The notes below the pieces were generated by a model. That model was not told the origin of the DNA and searched no databases. It was given only the letters and a program-made list of their open reading frames with translations. A stretch of 35,049 nucleotides of DNA from an uncultured Schumannella sp. (GTDB lineage Bacteria; Actinomycetota; Actinomycetes; Actinomycetales; Microbacteriaceae): assembly GCF_905479755.1 (NCBI RefSeq), contig NZ_CAJQNT010000033.1, positions 1 to 35,049 of the forward strand, read 5' to 3'. Numbering within the stretch: position 1 is the stretch's first letter; the number at the start of each line of letters is the position of its first letter. Position numbers and translations under genes: made by a program. This document shows, piece after piece, positions 8,501 to 15,644 of this stretch.

Positions 8501-9149
8501 GCTCGGCGGCGGCATGCAGATCGCGCTCAAGGATCTGGAGATTCGCGGCGCGGGAAACCTGCTCGGTGGCGAGCAGTCGGGCCACATCGCGGGCGTCGGT
8601 TTCGACCTGTACCTGCGCATGATCGGCGAGGCGGTGAGCGCGTTCCGCGGCGATGTCGCCGAGGGGCAGACCGAGCTGCGACTCGAACTGCCGGTCGATG
8701 CGCACGTGCCTGAGGAGTACATCGAGTCGGAACGGCTGCGGCTCGAGGCGTACCAGAAGCTCTCGACGGCGACGGCGCCCGCCTCCCCGGACGATGCGCT
8801 CGACTCGGTCGTCGAGGAGCTCACCGATCGCTACGGCGAACCGCCCGAGCCGGTGCGGCACCTGGTCGCGGTCTCGCGCCTGCGCCGTCTCGCGCAGAAG
8901 GCGCTGCTCGGCGATGTCGTGGCGATGGGCGGCAACCTGCGGCTCGCGCCGGTGGAGTTGCCCGACTCCCGCACTGTGCGGCTTGAGCGTCTCTATCCGG
9001 GCGCGCGCATCTTCGGGCAAGCCAAGGCGATCAGCGTGCCGCTGCCCAAGGACCTGGCGGATGCCGAACTGATCGCCTGGGTCGTGCAGCTGATCGAGGC
9101 GATCATTCCGATGCCGGAGGCGGCGGCGCCGGCGACATCGGCGGAGTGA
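5571..9149 (+). CDS. mfd: Transcription-repair coupling factor Mfd
   Basis: A 1192-residue ATP-dependent translocase that removes RNA polymerase stalled at DNA lesions and recruits UvrA. Domains in order: UvrB-like N-terminal region (about 1-350, with FPAWETLPHERLSPSAETVG and LRGGILDVFPP), the CarD-like RNA-polymerase-interacting domain starting near residue 490 (KAGDVVVHATHGIGRF), and the RecG-like helicase core with Walker A GDVGYGKTE near residue 667 and DEEQRFG near 768. Motif VI is seen in the QIRGRVGRG segment near residue 940. The C-terminal TRCF domain follows from about residue 1040. Length is normal. The ATG is preceded by a TAGACT -10 box at leaderless spacing. The 3' end overlaps the convergent CPBP gene by 47 bp. 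Confidence 0.97.
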   Translation: MGLHRILPALARAHSIETAREEARHDADFAVVEGVRIPLLAELLDARGGPSALLVITATSRESESVQAALSSYLPEAHVLGFPAWETLPHERLSPSAETVGARIRTLRRLRAWDQNRDAHLIVVASVRAALQPVAPGLAEVAPLELSTGGRGYALDEIATRLIELAYTRVDLVTRRGEFALRGGILDVFPPDAEHPVRADFFGDELEQLRAFSVADQRSLPGDLDGVELPPSRELLLTDAVRQRAREMESEFPTLQQMLAKIAEGIPVEGMESLAPALLERLEPLTASFPTDAAVALMSPERIANRAVSLVETNREFLSAAWTAATAGASAPIDLDAGDFLTVTGLREAARPRTWWTFSPFGLGAADLDDDLVRVEADAAPTFAGKYGGAVDHVAERLAAGWSMVITAQGPGLIERAAQVLGEQGLAARPVDELPTELDPGVAYLVQGAVEAGFESPELRLALLSESEFFGRAVGVDSRQVKKLASRRKNVVDPLQLKAGDVVVHATHGIGRFVELVQREVSSGERQARGPLGSKAAKVMREYLVIEYAPSKRGMPGDRLFVPTDQLDQLSRYVGGESPALSKMGGSDWSAAKGRARKAVRDIAVELVKLYSARMASKGHAFGPDTPWQRELEEAFPFAETPDQLQTIDEVKADMERPIPMDRLISGDVGYGKTEIAVRAAFKAVQDGKQVAMLVPTTLLVRQHMETFAERFAGFPVHLRALSRFQTEKESNETIDGLARGEVDVVIGTHRILSESIRFKDLGLVIIDEEQRFGVEHKDALKKLKTNVDILAMSATPIPRTLEMAVTGIREMSTLATPPEDRHPILSYVGAYNDQQVTAAIRRELLREGQVFYVHNRVSSIQGVAAKIAELVPEARVAVAHGQMSESALEQVIVDFWERRADVLVTTTIIETGIDIANANTLIIDRADKYGLSQLHQIRGRVGRGRERAYAYFLYDADKPLGETAHDRLETIAANNELGGGMQIALKDLEIRGAGNLLGGEQSGHIAGVGFDLYLRMIGEAVSAFRGDVAEGQTELRLELPVDAHVPEEYIESERLRLEAYQKLSTATAPASPDDALDSVVEELTDRYGEPPEPVRHLVAVSRLRRLAQKALLGDVVAMGGNLRLAPVELPDSRTVRLERLYPGARIFGQAKAISVPLPKDLADAELIAWVVQLIEAIIPMPEAAAPATSAE

Positions 9150-9909
9150 CGGGGGCGGGTGTCGGCCGCGGCTTCCACGCCGAGCCGAGCACGACCGGGA
9201 TCAGCACGAGCGAGCGCAGGTCGATGAGCGCGTGCACGACGATCGGCAGCACGATCGAGCCCGAGACGAGGTAGAGCGCCGCGAACCCGGCGCCGAGCAC
9301 GGCGGCCGCCGCGACGCCCGTCGGCCCCTGATAGAGGTGCAGCAGGCCGAAGAGCACGGCGCTCACCGCGAAGGCGGCGAACGCGTCCCCGGTGATTCCG
9401 AACAGCAGGGCGGGCAGCGCGAGCCGGAAGAGCAGTTCTTCGAAGACGCCCGCGCTCAGCGCGAGCCCCAGGCCGTAGGGCAATTCGCCGCGGGTCCGGG
9501 GGAGGAGGGCCCGGATGTTTCCCACGGTCGGAATCTCGTCGATCGGGGTGTGCCGCAACAGGATCACCGGAAGCACGATCGCGATCGCGCCCACGATCGC
9601 GAGGCCGATCGCGACGGCGGTGCCGGGTTCCGTGCCGAACCATTCGCGAAGTGGGAACACCCCGGGAAGGCGCTGCGCCTCGCGCAGTGCCTCCTCGGCC
9701 CACGCGGCGCTCGCGAACAGGGTGACGGCGCCGAGACCGCCCATGACGACGACCGACTCGATCAACCAGCGGCGGTAGATCTTCTGCCGCGCGATCGTGC
9801 TGCGCAGGCGCCGGAAGCGCGCGAACTCGTTCCGTTCGCGCGTGACCGCGCGGCCCACGAGCAGCGCCACGACGAGCGCGAACAGGGCGATCAGCGGCGC
9901 GGATTCCAT
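9103..9909 (-). CDS. CPBP-family intramembrane metalloprotease
   Basis: A 268-residue multi-pass membrane protein of the CPBP (CAAX protease and bacteriocin-processing) family. The signature is present: EELLFR (Glu157, Glu158, Arg162), His191 in GLLHLYQG and His226 in VVHALID. About seven hydrophobic segments are seen. The ATG at 9909 is chosen because a hydrophobic helix starts there; the frame is open much further upstream but that region overlaps the MFS gene. On the minus strand CAGACT lies 6 nt before the ATG, a weak leaderless -10 box. The last 23 residues form a Pro/Ala-rich tail, most of it coded antisense to the 3' end of mfd. The substrate is unknown; roles in membrane-protein maturation or immunity are known for the family. 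Confidence 0.88.
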   Translation of the reverse strand: MESAPLIALFALVVALLVGRAVTRERNEFARFRRLRSTIARQKIYRRWLIESVVVMGGLGAVTLFASAAWAEEALREAQRLPGVFPLREWFGTEPGTAVAIGLAIVGAIAIVLPVILLRHTPIDEIPTVGNIRALLPRTRGELPYGLGLALSAGVFEELLFRLALPALLFGITGDAFAAFAVSAVLFGLLHLYQGPTGVAAAAVLGAGFAALYLVSGSIVLPIVVHALIDLRSLVLIPVVLGSAWKPRPTPAPVTPPMSPAPPPPASE

Positions 9910-9966
9910 CGCTCCAGTCTGCGCCACCCAGCACGGCCGCGCGGCGTTACGCCAGGATGAGAAATT

Positions 9967-11424
9967 GTGTCGATGAATGTGGGGCTCAGATCCGAACGCG
10001 GGCCGGTGCTGCTCGCCGTCATGGTGGCAACGGCGGTCGTCGCCATCGATGCCACGGTGTTGGCGACGGCGGTGCCGACCATCGTCGCCGACATCGGCGG
10101 GTTCAGTTCGTTTCCGTGGTTGTTCTCGATCTACCTGCTCGCCCAGTCGGTCACGGTGCCGGTGTACTCCAAACTCGCCGACACCATCGGCCGGAAGCCG
10201 ATCGTCTTGTTCGGGATCGCGGTCTTCCTGCTCGGCTCGATCCTGTGCGGGATCGCGTGGGACATGCCCTCGCTCATCGTGTTCCGTGCCATCCAGGGGC
10301 TTGGTGCCGGGGCGGTCCTGCCGATCACCATCACGATCGTCGGCGACATCTATTCGGTGCAGGAGCGCGCCAAGGTCCAGGGGTACATCGCCAGCGTCTG
10401 GGCGGCGGCGGCCGTGCTCGGACCGACCCTCGGCGGCCTTTTCGCCCAGTTGGATGCCTGGCGCGGCATCTTCTGGATCAACGTGCCGCTGTGCCTGATC
10501 GCCGGCTGGTTGCTGCTGAAGAACTACGGCGAGAAGCGCGAGCCCCAGCAGCATCGGATCGACTTCGCGGGAGCCGGAGTGCTGACCGTCGCGCTCGTGC
10601 TGATCCTCTTGGGCGTTCTTGAAGGCGGCAACGCCTGGGCGTGGAACTCGCTGCCGAGCATCGCGGTCCTCGCTGGCGGTGCGCTCCTGCTCGTCGTCTT
10701 CGTCGTGATCGAGCGCCACGCCGCCGAGCCGGTGCTGCCCCTCCCGCTGCTCGGGAGGCGGATCGTCTGGTCGACCTCGGTGCTCGGGCTTGCCATCGGT
10801 GCGGTCATCATCGGGCTCACGGCGTTCATTCCCACCTACCTGGAAGGCAGCATCGGCGTCGCGCCGATCGTCGCCGGCCTGTCGCTGGCCACCCTCACGA
10901 TCGGGTGGCCGATCGCCGCCTCGCTGTCGGGCCGGGTCTACCTGCGCTGGGGCTTCCGCGCCACGACGATCTTCGGCGGGGTGATCGTGGTGCTCGGCAC
11001 GAGTGCGCTGGCCTTTTCGGTTCTGGCGTTCCCGCCCTCGCCGTGGCTCGTCGCCGCGCTCTGCTTCGTGGTCGGTCTCGGAATGGGGTTCGCCGCCGCG
11101 CCCAGCCTCGTCGCCGTGCAGTTCAGCGCCGCCTGGAACGAGCGCGGAGTCGTCACCGGAACCACGCTTTTTGCGCGCACCATCGGCCAGGCCGTCGGAG
11201 CCGCGGTGCTCGGCGCGGTCGCCAATGGGGTCGTCGCCGGCCGCGGCGGCGACGAAACCGATCCGGGGACCGTGCTCGCCGCATCCGGAGCCGTCTTCGT
11301 CGCGGTGGCCATCGTCGGCGTTGTGCTCGCGGCGCTCGCCTTCGCGATGCCGCGCGACCGCGGGGGCGTCGTCGCCGCCGAGCCGGAGCCGACCGAGACC
11401 GGCCCCATCGCCACGGTCGGATGA
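9967..11424 (+). CDS. MFS transporter, DHA2-type drug exporter
   Basis: A 485-residue major facilitator with about 14 predicted transmembrane helices, the layout of the EmrB/QacA (DHA2) drug:H+ antiporters. Helix 1 carries AIDATVLATAVPTI, similar to the D(E) motif of DHA2 helix 1. The loop 2-3 motif A appears as KLADTIGRKP, and motif C-like glycine/proline residues occur in AAAAVLGPTLGGLF. The GTG at 9967 is favoured because AGGA (9954-9957) lies 9 nt upstream; an ATG at 9973 is the alternative. It is divergent from the CPBP gene with a 57-bp gap. No regulator gene is adjacent, and the substrate cannot be deduced. Confidence 0.88.
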   Translation: MSMNVGLRSERGPVLLAVMVATAVVAIDATVLATAVPTIVADIGGFSSFPWLFSIYLLAQSVTVPVYSKLADTIGRKPIVLFGIAVFLLGSILCGIAWDMPSLIVFRAIQGLGAGAVLPITITIVGDIYSVQERAKVQGYIASVWAAAAVLGPTLGGLFAQLDAWRGIFWINVPLCLIAGWLLLKNYGEKREPQQHRIDFAGAGVLTVALVLILLGVLEGGNAWAWNSLPSIAVLAGGALLLVVFVVIERHAAEPVLPLPLLGRRIVWSTSVLGLAIGAVIIGLTAFIPTYLEGSIGVAPIVAGLSLATLTIGWPIAASLSGRVYLRWGFRATTIFGGVIVVLGTSALAFSVLAFPPSPWLVAALCFVVGLGMGFAAAPSLVAVQFSAAWNERGVVTGTTLFARTIGQAVGAAVLGAVANGVVAGRGGDETDPGTVLAASGAVFVAVAIVGVVLAALAFAMPRDRGGVVAAEPEPTETGPIATVG

Positions 11425-11468
11425 CGCGACGCGGGCAGTTCTCCGTGAGCTGCCCGCCGCCCCGGGAG

Positions 11469-11474
11469 TAGGTT
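11469..11474 (+). promoter_or_regulatory. -10 box, candidate leaderless promoter
   Basis: TAGGTT lies 6 nt before the ATG at 11481. The GGAG in the gap is only 1-2 nt from the ATG, too close to act as a Shine-Dalgarno site, so a leaderless transcript is more likely. Confidence 0.45.
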
Positions 11475-11480
11475 CGGAGC

Positions 11481-12083
11481 ATGCTGTACGAGCACGCGGG
11501 GCATGCCCCCCGCATCGATCCCACCGCCGTGGTCTCGCCGAGCGCCGTCATCAGCGGCGACGTCACGATCGGCCCGGACTGCCAGATTCTGCACGGGGCC
11601 GTCATCTCGGCCGAAGGTGGGCCGATCCACATCGGGGCCCACGTGATCGTGATGGAGAACGCCGTGTTGCGCGCCGCCGCGAGCGATCCGCTCACGATCG
11701 GCGACCACTGCCTGGTCGGGCCGCAGGCCTCCATCTCGGGGGCGACGATCGGCGACGAGGTGTTCATCGCGACCGGGGTGCGCATCTTCAACGGCGCCGT
11801 CATCGGCGAGCGCAGCGAGATCCGGATCAACGGGGTCGTGCACCTGCGCACCGAACTTCCGCCCGAGTCGGTCGTGCCGATCGCCTGGATCGCCGTCGGG
11901 TCTCCGCCGCAGATCCTCTCGCCGGATCGTCACGACGAGATCTGGGACGTGCAGCAGGCGCTCGACTTCCCCGGCTACGTGTTCGGTCTCGACCGCAACA
12001 CCCCCGATCTGATGGTGCAGCTCACCGAGCGCTACGCGCGGCACCTGGCGGCGCATGCCGACGACCGCGAGGTGGAGGCGTGA
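11481..12083 (+). CDS. Left-handed beta-helix (hexapeptide repeat) protein of the gamma-carbonic anhydrase-like group
   Basis: A 200-residue protein with imperfect hexapeptide repeats through about residues 12-115 (SAVISGDVTIGPDCQI, ITIG-like and ATIGDEVFIATGV segments) and a helical C-terminus from about residue 140. The architecture matches the gamma-carbonic anhydrase/PaaY/YrdA group. The usual zinc histidines are not seen: the region that should read GHxxxxHG is GPQASISG, and the first ligand position lies in VLRAAAS rather than VIH. It is therefore probably not an active carbonic anhydrase, and may be a scaffold or bind another ligand. It overlaps mazG by 4 nt (GTGA), so the two are translationally coupled. 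Confidence 0.75.
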   Translation: MLYEHAGHAPRIDPTAVVSPSAVISGDVTIGPDCQILHGAVISAEGGPIHIGAHVIVMENAVLRAAASDPLTIGDHCLVGPQASISGATIGDEVFIATGVRIFNGAVIGERSEIRINGVVHLRTELPPESVVPIAWIAVGSPPQILSPDRHDEIWDVQQALDFPGYVFGLDRNTPDLMVQLTERYARHLAAHADDREVEA

Positions 12084-12727
12084 CGGGGCCGAACCCGAAG
12101 CTCGATGAGTTGATCGCCACGGCGGCACGGCTGCGGGCCCCGGGCGGTTGCGCGTGGGACCGCGAGCAGACCCACGAGAGCCTCGTGCAGTACCTCGTCG
12201 AGGAGAGCTACGAGCTGATCGAGGCGATCGAGTCGGGCTCGCGCGACGAGCTGATCGAGGAGCTCGGCGACGTGCTCTACCAGGTGCTCTTCCACGCCGA
12301 CATCGAGGCCGAGGCCGGCAGTTTCACGCTCGAGGATGTCGCCGAGCACATGACGGCGAAGATGGTCTCGCGCCACCCGCACGTCTTCGGTGACGTCGTG
12401 GCCGATTCCGCCGACGCGGTGGTCGCCAACTGGGACGCGATCAAGGCGGTCGAGAAGTCGCACCGCACGAGCGTGCTGGACGGCATCCCCGAGGCGATGC
12501 CCGCGCTGGCGCTCGCCGAGAAGGTGCTCGGTCGGGCCGCGAAGGTCGGCGTCGAGCGAGCCGCCGCCGTGATTCCCGAGACCGAGGAGGAGCTCGGCGA
12601 GCAGCTGCTCGCGATGGTCGCCGCGGCGCGCGCGCAGGGGTTGGATGCCGAGCGCGCCCTGCGCGGCGCCCTGCGGACACTGCGCACCGACATCCGCGCC
12701 GCGGAAAGCGCCCCCGAACGCGACTGA
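12080..12727 (+). CDS. mazG: Nucleoside triphosphate pyrophosphohydrolase MazG
   Basis: A 215-residue MazG, which hydrolyses (d)NTPs to NMP and PPi and helps clear aberrant nucleotides. The all-alpha NTP-PPase motif is complete: EESYELIEAIE followed by EELGDVLYQVLFHADIE, giving the EExxE...ExxD magnesium ligands. The N-terminal CAWDREQTHESL and the downstream HPHVFGD and NWDAIKAVEK segments are family hallmarks. It is shorter than the 260-residue E. coli protein, with the second MazG half reduced. The GTG start overlaps the stop of the previous gene as GTGA, indicating coupled translation. The last part is Arg/Ala-rich. Confidence 0.93.
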   Translation: MTGPNPKLDELIATAARLRAPGGCAWDREQTHESLVQYLVEESYELIEAIESGSRDELIEELGDVLYQVLFHADIEAEAGSFTLEDVAEHMTAKMVSRHPHVFGDVVADSADAVVANWDAIKAVEKSHRTSVLDGIPEAMPALALAEKVLGRAAKVGVERAAAVIPETEEELGEQLLAMVAAARAQGLDAERALRGALRTLRTDIRAAESAPERD

Positions 12728-12753
12728 GCGGGCGGGCTCGCGCCCACCCGCTC
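12726..12753. terminator. GC-rich hairpin between convergent genes
   Basis: GAGCGGGCGGGC (12726-12737) pairs with GCCCACCCGCTC (12742-12753) across a TCGC loop with one mismatch. There is no U-run. Lying between convergent mazG and the SDR gene, it probably marks the end of transcription in one or both directions. Confidence 0.5.
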
Positions 12754-12772
12754 ACGGTGTGATTCACGGTGC

Positions 12773-13528
12773 CTACTGCGCGGTGTAGCCGCCGTCGACC
12801 AGGTGGTAGCTGCCCGTGATGAACGAGGCCGCGTCCGACACCAGGAAGGCGACGAGCGCGGCGACCTCGTCCGCTTCGCCCATCCGGCCGAGGGCGTGCT
12901 TGCCCTCGAGGAACGCCACCGTGTCGGCGTCCAGGTTTCCCTCCAGAAGCGGGGTCTTGATAAAGCCGGGGCCGACCGAGTTGACGCGCACGCCGTCGCC
13001 CGCGTATTCGAGCGCCGCGTTCTTGGTGAGTCCGACCACGCCGTGCTTCGCCGCGACGTAGGCCGAGGAGGTGGCGAATGCGACGCTGCCGAGGATCGAG
13101 GCCATGTTGACGATGGCCCCGCCGCCGTTGGCGACCATGGCGGGAAGCTGGGCGCGCATCCCATACATGACGGCGCTGAGGTTGATGTCGATCACCTGCT
13201 GCCAGCCGTCGATCGGGTAGTCGCCGATGGGGGCCGACGGGCCGCCGATTCCGGCGTTGTTGACCGCGATCTTCAGCGGGGCGAGCTTGTTGGCCGCCTC
13301 GACCGCGGCGACCGCATGCTCCGGGTCGGTGACGTTGCCGATGTGCGCGACGGCCGTGCCGCCCGCCTTTTCGATCTCGGCCACGACGGCGTCGGCGCCG
13401 TCCTTGTTGAGATCGAACACCACCACGGCCGCGCCGTTGGCGGCGAGCGTGAGCGCGACCGCGCGTCCGATTCCGGAGCCTCCTCCGGTGACGATCGCGG
13501 AACGATCTGCGACATCGTACGTTGCCAT
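12773..13528 (-). CDS. SDR-family oxidoreductase
   Basis: A 251-residue classical short-chain dehydrogenase. The cofactor motif TGGGSGIG is near residue 15, NNAGIGG near residue 90, the catalytic Ser lies in the SILGSVAF region, and the YxxxK active site is seen as YVAAKHG. PGFIKTPL and the terminal VDGGYTAQ are also typical. The Asp in VFDLNKDG after the second strand suggests a preference for NAD(H). The ATG at 13528 is chosen because AAAGGACG lies about 7 nt upstream on the minus strand; the longer frame adds an unrelated 25-residue extension. It is divergent from a TetR-type regulator, so the two are probably linked functionally. The substrate is unknown. Confidence 0.88.
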   Translation of the reverse strand: MATYDVADRSAIVTGGGSGIGRAVALTLAANGAAVVVFDLNKDGADAVVAEIEKAGGTAVAHIGNVTDPEHAVAAVEAANKLAPLKIAVNNAGIGGPSAPIGDYPIDGWQQVIDINLSAVMYGMRAQLPAMVANGGGAIVNMASILGSVAFATSSAYVAAKHGVVGLTKNAALEYAGDGVRVNSVGPGFIKTPLLEGNLDADTVAFLEGKHALGRMGEADEVAALVAFLVSDAASFITGSYHLVDGGYTAQ

Positions 13529-13597
13529 ATCTACGTCCTTTCGGTGCTGTGCTCGGCGTTGAGCGGCGCACGGCCGCGGCAACGCGAGCGTTCTAAA

Positions 13598-13609
13598 CGA
13601 CATCTGTCG
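13598..13609. promoter_or_regulatory. Palindrome, candidate TetR operator
   Basis: CGACA-TC-TGTCG is a perfect 5-bp dyad in the 121-bp gap between the divergent SDR and TetR genes. A possible minus-strand -10 box for the SDR gene (TAGAAC) lies immediately beside it. Its position suits a repressor acting on both promoters. Confidence 0.45.
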
Positions 13610-13614
13610 AATAG

Positions 13615-13642
13615 TTGGAGACTACACGCGTCGGAGTAAAGT
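13615..13642 (+). promoter_or_regulatory. Promoter of the TetR-type gene, leaderless
   Basis: TTGGAG (13615-13620) and TAAAGT (13637-13642) are separated by 16 bp, and the -10 box ends 7 nt before the ATG at 13650. No Shine-Dalgarno sequence is present. Confidence 0.5.
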
Positions 13643-13649
13643 TCGCTGA

Positions 13650-14297
13650 ATGGACGGCGGTGCGCAGAGCGAGCAGAGACTCGATCCGCGTCAACGGCGA
13701 ACCCGGGCCGCGCTCGCCGAGGCCGTCCTGGCGCTCGCGGCCGACCGCGGCATCGACGGCCTGACCGTCACCGAGCTCACCGCGCGCGCCCAGGTGCACC
13801 GCTCGACGTTCTATCAGCACGCGAGTACGCCGCTCGAGCTGTTGAAGGCGACGCTTGCCGGTGAACTTGACGCGCTGCGTGCCCGCTATCTCCTCGACCT
13901 GCCGCGTGAACGCACCGAGTCGGCCTTGCGTGGGGTGACGATCGGCGTCCTGGAACATGTCGAGCGGCACGCCGCCATCTACGGACGGCTCGACACCGAC
14001 GCCGGCGCGACCTTGCACTCCTTCCTGGGTGCGCACTTCGCGGAGTCCGCCCGAATCCTCATCGCGCAGTCCAGTGTGGATCTTCCCGACGCTCCGGAGG
14101 GGGTGTCGCCGTCGACGGCGAGGGCGGCCGTGCGTCGCTACATCGCCGACGGATTCGTCGGTGCGATCGCCGCCTGGCTGCACGAGCCGCCGCCGCGCGA
14201 TGCCGCCGCGTTCGCGGAATTCCTCGACACGCTCATGCCCTCCTGGTGGGCGCACCCCGCACGCGGCGGGTCCCGCGCGCCCGACCTGGAAGAATGA
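13650..14297 (+). CDS. TetR/AcrR-family transcriptional regulator
   Basis: A 215-residue regulator with an N-terminal helix-turn-helix at about residues 15-62: TRAALAEAVLALAADRGIDG, LTVTELTARAQVHRSTFYQHASTPLELL. The helix-turn-helix segment AQVHRSTFYQHA is typical of the family. The remaining all-helical region, including a run like the TetR_C_33/AcrR C-terminal type (IADGFVGAIAAWL), would bind a ligand and dimerise. It lies divergent from the SDR gene across a gap with a palindrome, which suggests control of that gene and of itself. The stop is 4 nt before the hisS start, so hisS may be partly cotranscribed. Confidence 0.88.
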   Translation: MDGGAQSEQRLDPRQRRTRAALAEAVLALAADRGIDGLTVTELTARAQVHRSTFYQHASTPLELLKATLAGELDALRARYLLDLPRERTESALRGVTIGVLEHVERHAAIYGRLDTDAGATLHSFLGAHFAESARILIAQSSVDLPDAPEGVSPSTARAAVRRYIADGFVGAIAAWLHEPPPRDAAAFAEFLDTLMPSWWAHPARGGSRAPDLEE

Positions 14298-14301
14298 CCG
14301 C

Positions 14302-15585
14302 GTGGCCAGCACCGTCAATCCTCCCCGCGGCATGCGGGACTTCCTTCCCGCCGACAAAGCGCAGCGCGAACGCGTGCTCGCCGTCATCCGTGAGCGCTAC
14401 CGGCACCACGGCTTCGACGAGATCGAGACACCCGTCGTCGAAGACAGCTCGCGCCTGAACGCCGGCCTCGGCGGAGACAACGAGAAGCTCGCCTTCGGTG
14501 TGCTGAAGCGCGGCCTTACCGTCGAAGAACTGCACGTCGCCGAGTCCACGCTCGACCTGGTGGATCTCGGTCTGCGCTTCGATCTGACGGTTCCGCTCGC
14601 GCGGTTCTACGCCTCCCACCGCGCCGAGCTTCCCAGCGTGTTCCGCTCGATTCAGATCGCGCCGGTCTGGCGCGCGGAGCGCCCGCAGAAGGGGCGCTAC
14701 CGCCAGTTCGTGCAGTGCGACATCGACATCATCGGCGAGCCGACGATCCGCGCCGAGGCCGAACTGCTGCTGGCCACCCTCGACACTCTCGACGCGCTCG
14801 GGCTTCGCGGCGGCACGATCCGTGTCAACGACCGGCGCCTGCTGATCGGCATGCTCGAAAGCTTCGGCTTCCCCGAGGCGACGCACGACTCGGTGCTCAT
14901 CACGATCGACAAGCTCGACAAGCTGGGGCCGGAGGGCGTCATTGCCGAGTTGCGGGAGCGCGAGGTCGCGGGGCACGCGGTCGACGCGTTCGAGGCTTTC
15001 CTGCGCCGCCCGCAGGACCCCGGTGCGGCGGCGTTCGGTGCCGAAACGATCACGGCGGCGCTGCCCGAGGGCGCGGATCCTGCGGTGATCACGCAACTGG
15101 AGGAGCTGGGAGCCGCGGTGGTGGCGGCGCGCGGGGAGGCATCCGCGCTGCAGTTCGACCCGTTCCTGGTGCGCGGCATGGGATACTACACGGGCCCGAT
15201 CTTCGAGCTCGCCCACCCGAGCGTCACGTACTCGCTCGGCGGTGGCGGTCGCTACGACGGCATGATCGGGCGGTTCCTCGGCACCGAGGTGCCGGCGACG
15301 GGCTTCTCGCTCGGGTTCGAGCGCCTCGTCGACCTCGTGACGCTCGACGATCAGACCGAGGTGGATGCGGTCGCGCTCGTGCACGACGCCGACGTTCCGC
15401 TCGACCGACTGCTGTCGCTCAAGGCGGGGATGCTGGAGCGGGCCGGGCGCGTGCGTCTGGCGACGCGCACGAAGAACGTCAAGGTGCTGCTCGAGTCGCT
15501 CGAGTCGGAGGGCTTCACGCACTTCGCCTTCGTGTCGGCGGCGACGGCGTCGGTCGACGAGTTGGAGCTGCGCCCACTCGGATAG
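14302..15585 (+). CDS. hisS: Histidyl-tRNA synthetase
   Basis: A 427-residue class II synthetase that charges tRNA-His. Motif 1 lies near the N-terminus (PPRGMRDFLP), followed by FDLTVPLARF. Motif 2 is FRSIQIAPVWRAERPQKGR with QFVQCDIDIIG. The histidine-specific motif LVRGMGYYTGPIFE and motif 3 with GGGGRYDGMIG and ATGFSLGFERL are complete, and a C-terminal anticodon-binding domain follows from about residue 345. The GTG at 14302 is used because the conserved N-terminus begins there, with GGAAG about 10 nt upstream. The stop codon TAG touches the first base of an operator palindrome for the next gene. Confidence 0.95.
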   Translation: MASTVNPPRGMRDFLPADKAQRERVLAVIRERYRHHGFDEIETPVVEDSSRLNAGLGGDNEKLAFGVLKRGLTVEELHVAESTLDLVDLGLRFDLTVPLARFYASHRAELPSVFRSIQIAPVWRAERPQKGRYRQFVQCDIDIIGEPTIRAEAELLLATLDTLDALGLRGGTIRVNDRRLLIGMLESFGFPEATHDSVLITIDKLDKLGPEGVIAELREREVAGHAVDAFEAFLRRPQDPGAAAFGAETITAALPEGADPAVITQLEELGAAVVAARGEASALQFDPFLVRGMGYYTGPIFELAHPSVTYSLGGGGRYDGMIGRFLGTEVPATGFSLGFERLVDLVTLDDQTEVDAVALVHDADVPLDRLLSLKAGMLERAGRVRLATRTKNVKVLLESLESEGFTHFAFVSAATASVDELELRPLG

Positions 15586-15600
15586 TTGACTTTTGTCAAC
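15585..15600. promoter_or_regulatory. Operator palindrome 1 (GTTGAC-N4-GTCAAC)
   Basis: GTTGACTTTTGTCAAC is a perfect 6-bp dyad. It overlaps the last base of the hisS stop codon and contains the TTGACT -35 box of the MFS gene. A second copy lies 27 bp downstream. Confidence 0.7.
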
Positions 15601-15613
15601 TCAGGCGTATGGT
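15586..15613 (+). promoter_or_regulatory. Promoter of the DHA2 exporter gene
   Basis: TTGACT (15586-15591) and TATGGT (15608-15613) are spaced by 16 bp. Each box overlaps one of the two palindromes, so a bound repressor would block RNA polymerase. Transcription should start near 15620, giving a leader of about 25 nt with AGGAG at 15635-15639. Confidence 0.65.
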
Positions 15614-15627
15614 TGACCGTTGTCAAC
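15612..15627. promoter_or_regulatory. Operator palindrome 2 (GTTGAC-N4-GTCAAC)
   Basis: GTTGACCGTTGTCAAC has the same arms as the copy at 15585 with a different 4-bp centre. It overlaps the -10 box and the predicted transcription start. The likely binding protein is the MarR-type regulator encoded at 17369. Confidence 0.7.
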
Positions 15628-15644
15628 TAACGCCAGGAGTCTTT

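Noticed and set aside
6111-9020. 969-codon minus-strand open frame opposite mfd
   Set aside because: Composition is rich in Arg, Asp, Gly, His and Leu and mirrors the codon pattern of mfd; no motif or promoter supports it.
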